Positions 50,037 to 60,700 of a stretch of 64,000 bases of DNA are shown here, piece by piece. Under the pieces are notes generated by a model. The model worked only from the letters and a program-made list of their open reading frames with translations, made no database searches and was not told the origin of the DNA. The stretch's first letter is position 1. The number at the start of each line of letters is the position of its first letter. Source of the DNA: Lingula anatina. Its lineage: Eukaryota; Brachiopoda; Lingulata; Lingulida; Lingulidae. Made by a program: the position numbers and the translations under genes. The stretch is taken from contig NW_019774092.1 in NCBI RefSeq assembly GCF_001039355.2, positions 548,184-612,183 of the forward strand. Reading direction: 5' to 3'.

Positions 50037-52045
50037 TTGAGCTCTGGTGTCTGTCTGTTTCAAATCAATACAGCGGGCAAAATTTGGTCATAATACTAAC
50101 ACAAAACAATTAAGAGTGTTTCAATTCAGATTTAACCTGTTATTGCCTACTTTGTCCAAGGTGAATCGAGTATATTGTGATTCAAAGGAAAACATGTTAT
50201 TATAATTTATTATGAATGAAAATGTTTGCCCTTTCGCCTCACCATTACTGCCGTTGCTGTTGCTGTGTCATTTCAGAGATTATATGTAAAATTATAGAAC
50301 ATTTACCAAACTGATCAGTATAAATAAAATACGGGTCAAGTTCAGTTATTTTTCTTGAAGTATGCAGTTTTTGTGTACTTTCAAATTCCACAGAATGGTT
50401 CTTTTAGTGTAGGACTTGGGCATGAGCAGTATGCTAGTTACAATTTATGAATATCCTCAATACCTTAAGTATATTTTTAAAAAACTGGTGGTGAGTAAGC
50501 TGTAAAGCATTATGTGAGTTTGAAAGGCAGCCTGATTATATTTTTTTCTTGAAGTTATGCATCTTTTCTGAACTTTTTTTTCACAAATTGGCATGTTCAA
50601 TACGTGACTTTGAAATCCTGTGGACGGAAGCTCTGTGCTATATTTACATTTTCTGAATGTCCATGATACCTGTTGTACATAATGAAAAATAAGTGGTGAT
50701 TAATTTTCACATACACCAATACAACTTTTACTATTGCTTTCATTAAAGTGCCTGAGAGATCACCACCACACGGTGACTGAGCTTAGTACTAAAATATTTT
50801 ATCATAATTCTGCTGTTAAACATTTTATATTGACGATTGCCCCATTTTGTGCACTTTCAGCAGAATTTTTCTTCTTTATTTTTTGTGTAATGCATTTTTT
50901 AAAAATCAGTTGTACTCAATGGCATTTTTTATGTATAACTTTTATCTCTGAAAGGCCCAAGGCCCTCTGCTGTTACTTATTCTAAATTTCCATGTTACCC
51001 TTGGTGCATAGTTAAGCATCATGTAATTGACAAACTAATTTGTGCGTTTTTTTATTATTTCTGTACAATTGACAGCTTTGCTGCCTTGTTATACAACATG
51101 CCTGTTTGTCAAATCCCTCTCGTCTGAAAGACTCCACTTTCAAATAAAATACCATATTTCAATTTAAGCAATCTGAAACTGCATATATTCAAATATGTAT
51201 GTATCATGTATTTATTTTATTTAAAGTTTTACATGTAATTTTTGAAGTAGTTACAGAAAACAAACAACTCTATATCTCAACGCTCATTAAGCCACCTCAG
51301 TAGGGGCAGGCTACTAGGTCTTCAACTTTTAGCCACTTACTCTTAGAACAAGCTGTTTCACGGAAAAAAAGTTGGTAAATTTTATGAATAAAGGGCTTTC
51401 ACAATATATGAATCCAAACTCTGGAATAGTTAAATAAGAGCAGGAGGCGACATAGATATTTGTAAGATACTTTTAAAGGCTTATATTTTAGAACAGCTTA
51501 TTATTGATTATCAAGTAGTTTTTCTTCTTATACATCCTATTAGTCTTAATTGACAATATTTAACTCTTAAAATTTTTATATAGCTAGATAAACTACATAT
51601 CTGTAATATTACAATTAAGTTTTAACTTGTCATTTTTAGCTGTAAACTTTGTCATTTTAAATCTTTATTGTTTGTAATATTTAGTTCTTTTATATTGTAC
51701 TATTTAGCTCTTTTAGATTTTAATATTAAGTTCTTTTATTTAAAAACAATTGTAAGGTGCATAGAGATTTTTTATGGAATGCACAATGTTAAAGAATAAG
51801 CCATTTTTATTATTAAAGTATACTATCAGCATTTTAATTTGTTCCAAACATGCATGTTCTATGTGTACATATTCTGCTTACTAGTATCTAGTTATCCTTC
51901 CCAATCTGGACCATTTCTTAGGTTACGTCAATTAAGTGGGAAAAAAAGTTCAACTGTTTTTGGTAATAGACCTCCCCCAACCACACTTAAAAATTATTGC
52001 AGACAGGTCAGACACGGCACCCTGTAATCCTATTCCTCATATCTG
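50037..52045. other. Intergenic AT-rich region between the FReD relic and MCAT
   Basis: No exon with recognisable protein and no RNA gene seen. It probably includes the MCAT 3' UTR at the right end. It holds none of the missing thioester-domain exons of the CD109-like gene. Confidence 0.6.
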
Positions 52046-54987
52046 CTATACTTCTGTGTCCATGTAGTTTTTATGTGCAGACTGACACACAGACTTCAGT
52101 AACGTACCCAGCTGTTTTCCAGGCCCAAGTTCATACGTGTCTGGATATGCTGAGTCTTTGGGCCTTGCGTATAATGTCTGCATAATCTGCTCCCACTTGA
52201 CTGGGGAATATAACTGTTTCACCAACATTTTCTTAATTACATCAGGTTTTCTATATCTTTTGGCATTCACGTTACTCTGCACTGGGATGAGAGGAACTGC
52301 TATCTTGACTCCATCCAGTTTTTTCTTAAATTCCTGGGCAATGGGTCTCATGAGGGCAGTGTGAAATGCTCCACTGACGGGGAGAGGCTTGACACGGGGG
52401 ATGTTGAAAACACTCTTTGATTTTTCGATAAATTTCAAAGCCTGGAAAAAAAGAGTGTTTCTTATCACTATTGCTTTTTGGTTAATATACATTTTTTAAA
52501 AATTTCAATCCAATTTCCACATAAACAAGGACATCAAGATATACAATGCGTGTTACACCTTCATATAGAAAAATATAATATTGACAAAGGTTTAATTCCA
52601 TCCAAAACTGTTGACTAAAGATAAATACCAGAAACCAATTTTTTTTTTGTCATCATACGTAAATTTTACCCATTCCCCACACCATTTTGAGAAAAACTTG
52701 TTACTCAAAAACAGGTTTATGGATTGTGCAGCCTTTTTTATTGGTACCTCTTTACTAAACACTTTTCAGTGATTTTTTTTTCTTAAAACTTTACCCCGTG
52801 ACTTCTGAGGAATGGCCTTCATCCTCACCTCTATATTTCCTCCCAGAACCTTGGCATTAAAGCACAGGTAGTTCGCAGTGCTACACACTGGGTTGACAAT
52901 CCCAGCTTTCTGGCGACAGAACTCCATAGCAACTTGCTTGGCCTCTCCTAACTCGGTGTTGGGCCACAAAAATACCGTCATTAGGCCCCCCGGAACCTCC
53001 TCAGATGCACGCTGCATTAACTGGGCACGGGTTTTGACCAATTTCAGACCTGAAATAAAACAATTCAGTGCAGCACAGTTTTTTGACCAAGCAAAGACAT
53101 GAAATAAAATACTTTAGTAACAGAAAACCTTAGTTTTCTTGCTATTTCTGCCTTCTATTCTATTCTATTCTATTCTATTATAATAAATATTAAAGAGATG
53201 GAAACTGCAAGAGGATAACAATGAAGGAGTTAAGTTATAACAACACATGGAGTAGGAAGGCACAAATAATCCACAAAGGAGTTTTGCATTCACAATACTT
53301 CCACAAATAACTAAGAGCACATGCGCCAAGGACCTGCCTTTGGCCAGGAAACAAAAAACTTTAGAGGCCAGTTTCACAAATTTAAAGAACTTCAGTCAAA
53401 ATCTGAGCTTTAAAAGCTAAAACTGGGTCCTCCACCAGTCCAAAATAAACCTGTCATTCTCAAACAAACAAACAAACAAACAAACAAACAAACAAATAAA
53501 TAAATAAATTTTCAAAAATGACCTAGTGTATAATGTGCATAGGAACAAAAACTGTATGTTTTGGGACAGAAATTTCCAAGATGCCCGTGTTCTCATCCTT
53601 ACCATCCTCAAATGTCATTGCCCCTGAGAACACTAGTGCAGCATATTCTCCTACACTAAACCCTGTGGTGGTGATGCACTTCTCCAGTACCTGAAATACA
53701 CAGTCACAGTTAAAATCAGTTGAAGTTCTTACCAACATATTATCTAGGTCTGTACATAACTATAATATTAGCACAAAGTCACTCTTGTTGTCTTATTTTA
53801 GTCCCATCTCATACCAGCTGTTATTGATAGTTTTGAAAAACTCAAGTCAAAAAAAATTCAATCTGATCAACTAAAATGAAATACTAACTAAGCTTTAATA
53901 GTGTTTCTCAACTTTTAACATGTGCCCAACTTAACAGAGTCTGTTCTTCAAAATGCTTTCATTTTATATCAAACCAGCTATAAAAATTAACTAAAATACT
54001 AGAAAACTAAACCCTCATCTCATGTAAGTAAAGCACCTTGGGGTTAGAATCCTTCATCATTTCCACAGCAGCAAGAGACGTCACAAACACAGCCGGCTGA
54101 CAGTGAACAGTCTTGTTTAGCTCAGAAATGGGGCCATGGAGGCATAATTCCAACAAGTCATATCCTAAAATTTCATTGGCCATCTCAAACATGTCCTTTA
54201 CATTTGAGTAGCCGAGTAACTTCTTTCCCATCCCAACAAACTGACTGCCCTGTCCAGGAAATAAAATGATAGAGGTTTCCCGAGGGTCAATGTTAGGTCT
54301 ATATGCATGTGCAGTTTGATCTTGCTTTGATCGCTGTTCTTCAGCTACATGTATAAAGCTGGTTTCCTTAAGTAACTTTGCTTTTGCTGCATCAAATAAT
54401 GGTGTCCCTTCCACTTCATCTTCATCATCACTGGACTCCGAATCTGAATGAAAAAACTCTTTCTCATCCATATCTAACATGTTAATTTCTGCCTTCATGC
54501 TCTTTTCAGTAGGCCGTGGTCTGATTCTTTTACTTTTCTGTAAAGTGTTCAATTCACCACTAGATTTTTCACGGCTTTCCCTGCTGTATCGTTCCATTCC
54601 TCTTTCAGCAGCTCCAGCATCTCTAGATCTTCGCACATTGTAATTATTGAAAGGAGAGGATTGTCGTAGGCCCCAACCCTCCTTGAGTCCCTCCTCGCTC
54701 CTGAAACCCTTATAAGACTCCGGTGCTTTGCGCTGATTGTTATTTTCATCATCTGAGATTGCTCTCCTGTCCTGACGAGTGCCTGAACGTTTGGCGAGAG
54801 ACCCTGACGGTGGCCTGTGCCGACCACGTGGGTAAAGAGTGACTGGGCTGGTGAGGATTGTCCTTTTCTCATTGGTGAAATGACAAGGAGACATAAAACT
54901 CCCACCCCTATTCCGTACTCTTCCATGTTGTGGAAGTATACTGTGGAATCTCTGATGCAGCAGCCGAACTAAAAAACGCATTGTCAT
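52046..54987 (-). CDS. MCAT: Malonyl-CoA:ACP transacylase, mitochondrial (MCAT)
   Basis: Transfers malonyl from CoA to acyl carrier protein in mitochondrial type II fatty-acid synthesis. Four minus-strand exons with matching phases: 54037-54987, 53603-53690, 52829-53049 and 52046-52441; 551 aa. The domain starts with FPGQGSQ (245-249) and has HCQPA; the nucleophile motif GFSVGE (Ser329) has Phe where bacterial enzymes have His, as in animal MCAT; PVSGAFH supplies catalytic His447; SPVKWEQ and ELGPGKQLG end the domain. The start at 54987 gives a basic N-terminus (MTMRFLVRLLHQRFHS) suited to mitochondrial import; Met at 54981 is an alternative. About 240 residues precede the domain, far more than in the mammalian protein, including an acidic SDSESSDDEDEVE segment. 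A 5' UTR intron is likely (acceptor at 55021/55022). Confidence 0.93.
53463..53509. repeat. (AAAC)n microsatellite in an MCAT intron
   Basis: About 10 CAAA/AAAC units passing into TAAA units, between the first and second MCAT coding exons' downstream introns. Confidence 0.88.
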
Positions 54988-55281
54988 CTTTTCTCAGAAC
55001 ATCGATATCTGTTTTACAGCCCTGGAAATGGATAAAAAAAGTCAATTTCACTTCATAAATCAATTCAATGAATATATATTTGTAACATGAACTTCAACTC
55101 TTTAACTGTATTACATTTTTTTTGCTACATCTGCATTGTCGTTAACACCAGTCTAAAAATCACCGACACAAACCACTGCTGTAACTAAATTTCAGAGCTT
55201 TATGTACAAGTAAATTAACTTCCGACTTTCCCTTCTGACTAAAATGCTGCTAAATAAAAGCAAATTTGTTGAACCACACAC

Positions 55282-55633
55282 CTTGAGGATTCTCTGTGTC
55301 ATTAAACGTTTTGTTTGGCAATTCTTGCCCAACTTCCCACATGGCTTAAGTGCCCCAGATGGGTACTACGTAATGTCGTTACATATAATTGCGTTAACCT
55401 GTTTGTAGATTATTCAGTTAAGGTAGAGAATACCACAAAGATTTATAGAATATGTTTATCTGTATATATTCATAAAATATACAACAAGATGTTCATAAAA
55501 TTAAAACGTGTTGCTGTTTGTCAGAAAAACAGGTCAAGGTCGGTCATTTCCCGCGAATATCCACACGTGATTTAAAGCGCATTTGTTTGGCGGGAAGAGT
55601 GTGATCAGTGGACAAAGCTGTATATCGCAAAAG
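55282..55633. promoter_or_regulatory. Divergent MCAT/MCM4 promoter region with E2F-like sites (allele 1)
   Basis: On the minus side a candidate MCAT 5' UTR exon ends at 55282 with a GTGTGTGG donor. On the plus side a candidate MCM4 5' UTR exon ends CGCAAAAG/GTGAGG at 55633. Between them are TTTCCCGCGAA (55547-55557) and TTTGGCGGGAA (55586-55596), both strong matches to the E2F consensus, which typically controls MCM genes. The UTR exons are inferred from splice signals; the E2F matches are seen directly. Confidence 0.6.
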
Positions 55634-56116
55634 GTGAGGCAATCTCGTTAGTTGCTGTCTTTTATATGAATATATATCTTACGGAACTTATTGCTGAGTT
55701 GAATGCTGCCAGGCAATAGTATTCCGTTAATTTAGTAATACCCTGTAAATTATTAAATGTAAGTTAAATCACAGATCGTAAAACCAGGTGAGATGTTTTG
55801 ATCATGATATCATTGAGATTATCGTGCCCCGCCGACTGTCTTTCTGCCACTGTCAGTTTTATGATTAACTGAATAGTTGACAGTGCAGAAATATCCATCA
55901 GCCTGGTGTAAATATAGTTCAGAGATCGTTATTTGTACACAAGCGAAGCATTTATGGACCTGACAAGGCCCAAGGCCCTTGATCCTTGCATGGAAATAAA
56001 TCGTAGTCTACGATAAATTTTCATGAACCATTCATCACTGACATCAGGTTGAGTAGATCATATGTTACTATGTTGACCGGTAGTGAATATTAGCTAGCAC
56101 ACAAGCTTCATAAATN

Positions 56117-57170
56117 AATTCAATGAATATATATTTGTAACATGAACTTCAACTCTTTAACTGTATTACATTTTTTTTGCTACATCTGCATTGTCGTTAA
56201 CACCAGTCTAAAAATCACCGACACAAACCACTGCTGTAACTAAATTTCAGAGCTTTATGTACAAGTAAATTAACTTCCGACTTTCCCTTCTGACTAAAAT
56301 GCTGCTAAATAAAAGCAAATTTGTTGAACCACACACCTTGAGGATTCTCTGTGTCATTAATCGTTTTGTTTGGCAATTCTTGCCCAACTTCCCACATGGC
56401 TTAAGTGCCCCAGATGGGTACTACGTAATGTCGTTACATATAATTGCGTTAACCTGTTTGTAGATTATTCAGTTAAGGTAGAGAATACCACAAAGATTTA
56501 TAGAATATGTTTATCTGTATATATTCATAAAATATATAACAAGATGTTCATAAAATCAAAACGTGTTGCTGTTTGTCAGAAAAACAGGTCAAGGTCGGTC
56601 ATTTCCCGCGAATATCCACACGTGATTTAAAGCGCATTTGTTTGGCGGGAAGAGTGTGATCAGTGGACAAAGCTGTATATCGCAAAAGGTGAGGCAATCT
56701 CGTTAGTTGCTGTCTTTTATATGAATATATATCTTACGGAACTTATTGCTGAGTTGAATGCTGCCAGGCAATAGTATTCCGTTAATTTAGTAATACCCTG
56801 TAAATTATTAAATGTAAGTTAAATCACAGATCGTAAAACCAGGTGAGATGTTTTGATCATGATATCATTGAGATTATCGTGCCCCGCCGACTGTCTTTCT
56901 GCCACCGTCAGTTTTATGATTAACTGAATAGTTGACAGTGCAGAAATATCCATCAGCCTGGTGTAAATATAGTTCAGAGATCGTTATTTGTACACAAGCG
57001 AAGCATTTATGGACCTGACAAGGCCCAAGGCCCTTGATCCTTGCATGGAAATAAATCGTAGTCTACGATAAATTTTCATGAACCATTCATCACTGACATC
57101 AGGTTGAGTAGATCATATGTTACTATGTTGACCGGTAGTGAATATTAGCTAGCACACAAGCTTCATAAAT
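56117..57170. repeat. Allelic repeat of 55064-56115 carrying the same divergent promoter
   Basis: After the N at 56116 the sequence repeats 55064-56115 with rare SNPs. It holds the second copies of the two E2F-like sites (56602-56612, 56641-56651) and the UTR donor CGCAAAAG/GTGAGG at 56688. Only one promoter should exist per haplotype. This copy is contiguous with the MCM4 coding exons. Confidence 0.85.
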
Positions 57171-57252
57171 GTTTTGCAAATACACAATTAATTCACGATT
57201 GATATTAGGCACTTATATCATTTCTGTAATAATTCGATCGCTCATCAGAGTA

Positions 57253-57355
57253 TAGCACGAAAATTCATGCGATAGCACTCCTATTGACGATAGTTAGCAC
57301 AGCCAGTACATATCAGAGTCAATAGGAGTGCTAACACATGAATTTTCGTGCTAAT
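57253..57355. mobile_element. Inverted-repeat hairpin element upstream of MCM4
   Basis: Left arm TAGCACGAAAATTCATG ... GCACTCCTATTGAC (from 57253) pairs with right arm GTCAATAGGAGTGCTA ... CATGAATTTTCGTGCTA (to 57355). The arms are about 35 bases with a short loop. There is no coding capacity. It is probably a small MITE in the MCM4 5' UTR intron. Confidence 0.75.
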
Positions 57356-57744
57356 CAGAGTACTATAGTTACGTACTAGTAGTATTTACTACATGTACAC
57401 AGTGTGCTACTCAGTTAAAAAACGTGTTGATTATTTCAATGTTATACACCACAGTGATCCTGTATTTATTGAGTTAATTTCCATTTCTCTCATATTTGTC
57501 ACTTTACTAATGTTTCACACTATATATACTCCACCAGTCATTGATCAGTTGTCATTAGATTCTTATTGTCTAATTAAGGACAAAAAAAACATTTATCAAT
57601 ATCAAGTATCATACATACAATTAGTTTATCAGTTTAAACCACCTAGTTTTAATCTAAATATATCAAGTTTTAAATTTTAAGGAAGACTAATAAAATCAAA
57701 ATATTACATATTTAAGGAACCCAGTCTTATCGTAGCTGTGAACC

Positions 57745-60700
57745 ATGTCATCGCCGACAACTCCTCGCAGCACGCGCAGTAAGCGTGGTCGTGACTCCGA
57801 GGCAAGCAGTCCAGCCTCCAGCAAATCTGCAACTCGTAAGTTTGATGTTGATTGGCATAAAGCCATATCATATATGGCCAATGTCTTAAACTATTTAACT
57901 TGTAAGTTTTTTTTTTTTTTGTTCTTTTTTCAGCAGAATGTTCAAACAGTAAGTTGATATTATCCATATGTTTTTTGCCCATGTCATTATATATAGTACC
58001 CTACAGAGTTGAAAAAATATTAATAAGAAATGTGAATTGCTGTATTTTTAGCCTCTAGGAGGAGCGCCAGAGGAACTGGCAGCAATCCAACTACACGTAA
58101 GTACAAATGTTTCTTAAATTGAGTTTAAGAAGGACTTCTTACATATTTTCAACTGATGCCACTGTAATTTTTCAATACAAAGTTAAAGACAAATAGAATT
58201 ACATCAGTGGGATATCACTAAGACAAATTGCCAGTGTCAGCCAGTGATAAGTTTTTTCATCACAATTTTCTAAATGTGATATTTTTATCATTACCTTTTC
58301 AGCCTCTCGTCGAAGTACACGAGGCACCCCTGCTAAAGAGGATGTCGTCAGTTCTCCGCCCTCTCAGCGGCGCAGAATGGACACTTCACCACTGGCACAG
58401 ATGCCCACCTCACCACCTACAGGGGCACCCAAAGATTTGGACACTTCTCTGTTCTCAAGTCCAGGTGCTTCTAATAAAGGAGCAACAGGTACATGATGTG
58501 AAACCTGCTTTTTTTATTTTCCTTGCTAATATATTGTCTATATACTGTAGATTTTACCTTTAAATCTGATGCCTTCTCAGTTCGAAAATATAGTACAAAC
58601 TTCAGGTTGATGATGTTATTTACTTTTTATTTCATATTTCCATGGGTAATATTTTATTGCTGACCAGATTTTAAAATCTGTTTAAAACCATAGTGAAGAA
58701 TGCTTTATGAGTATCAGCCTGCATCAGGGATCTACACTGTCACTGTCACTGCTGTTTTATTGTGTATTTCAGTCAAAAGACAGGGACTTTTAATAGTAAT
58801 TTTAATTTGGAAAATAAAGAATTATAAATTATAAGTTTTCCTAAGCTGAATTAAAAGCTCTGCTCCATTTTTTCCCCTAGGAACCAGTGACATTGACTTG
58901 AGTTCTCCCCTCAATTATGGAACCCCCAGCTCAAGGGGCACACCCAGAACCCCAGGGGGTGGAGGGACCCCCATCAGACCCCGCTCTGACATCAGAAGTG
59001 ACAGAAAGCTTCGAACAGTGCCTGTTGGATCTGATAATTTGGTGAGTTTCAATTATGAACTGTATGTGGTATGCGTTTAATGTAGTTTATATGGAATGTA
59101 GTCTTACTTGCTTCAAATTCAGCTTGCCTTTACTGTATATCAAACTTCCACAAGAGGCTTGTTTCACAAGAAGTCTTAAATTTTTTGGACTTGACTAAAA
59201 ACTGATTAGCCTGCTATGAAAAGTTGACTATGCATGTTTGTCTAACAGTGTCATCTTCAGGGACTGCTAAATAAAGAAAATCATATCAAGATGCATTTTT
59301 AACTCAATTTTTTTAATAACTAAAATGGGTTTTAGTGGAAGTCAAACAACAGCAGACTTAATTCAAGAGGGCCTTTTTTTTCAGGATGCATCAAAAGCCA
59401 CTAGTGAGGTGTCATCTGAGGTGAACGCGGGTCCACAACTGGTCATCTGGGGGACAGACGTGGTGGTCAGCCACTGCAAGGAGAAGTTCGCGCAGTTTGT
59501 GCAGAGATTTATCGACCACGAGGTGGCTGAAGATGAAAGGATGGAAGGGATGGACATCGAGGAGCCGTATTATCTGCAGAAACTGGAGGAGGTAAGGAGG
59601 AGAGGTGGACCCTGGGGAGGAAAATTTGTTGTTTTCAAATAATTTCATTTGCCACAAGTCAATGCTCTTTTCTTGCTTAATGTGAGACACAGGACCTTAG
59701 AATTGGTTCCTAATCTGTTAAAAATCCATTTTCAGATTTTTTTCTTTTTTTTTTTTCCCCCTCCTGGGTATGCATACTTTCATTTTAAAAACCTGTGAAT
59801 ATGCTAAGATTGTTGCAAATTTGTTTTTTCCTTTTTTTTTTAGGAGGCATGGTCCTGAAAAACATGTTGTTTTTTCATTTATTTCTTTTGCTGCAAGTCA
59901 ATACTCTTTTCTTGCTTAACTTTTGTCAAAGAGCAGTTTGATAAGAGTTTGACAGATATTTTTATATGTTTTAAGTATTCCTTTTCAAAATTTCGATGAA
60001 GTGATATTTGTAACAAGCCTTATAATTCTCCACCCCAGATTTCCCTGATTGGAGAACCATACCTGAACTTCAACTGCGAGCACCTGCGCCAGTTTGACCC
60101 TGACCTTTACCGCCAGCTGGTCTGCTACCCCCAGGAGGTCATCCCGACTTTTGACATGGCCGTCAACGAGCTGTTCTTCAGTCGCCACCAAGATGTTCAG
60201 TTGCCTCATCAGATCCAAGTGAGACCATACAACTGTGAGAGGACTAAGAATATGAGGTCTCTAAATCCAGAAGGTACTACTTTTACCCTTTCAAATATGG
60301 TTGTGTGATTGTTTTCCTATTGATTAGAAAGTGGTTTGCAGTACAAATGTGTGAAGAGCAACTGATAATTATGTCCATTGATTTTTGAATTGTTATGCAC
60401 ATATCAGGAAAATTTCAAAGATAGCATTGGCATAGGCATAAGACTAAGTAATAATTTTTAATTTCACCAGCGGAGAAGAAAATGGTTATTTTATGACATA
60501 CACATCAAGCCTTTGTTTATTTTTATTTATTAATTTTTTTATTTATTTAGTTTTTATTTATTTTTTACTTTTGTTTACTTTTTTTTACTTTTAATTTTTT
60601 TTTTTTACTTAAACTGAACAGAATATATCTCTTTTAAATGACTGTAAGGTCGTATTCCCATAGATTTTAGATCGATCTATCCCTGTGGGGAGTCTCACTA

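Noticed and set aside
55315-55575. 86-codon plus-strand frame repeated at 56370-56630
   Set aside because: It overlaps the divergent promoter and UTR exons; the two copies are alleles and there is no similarity to known proteins.
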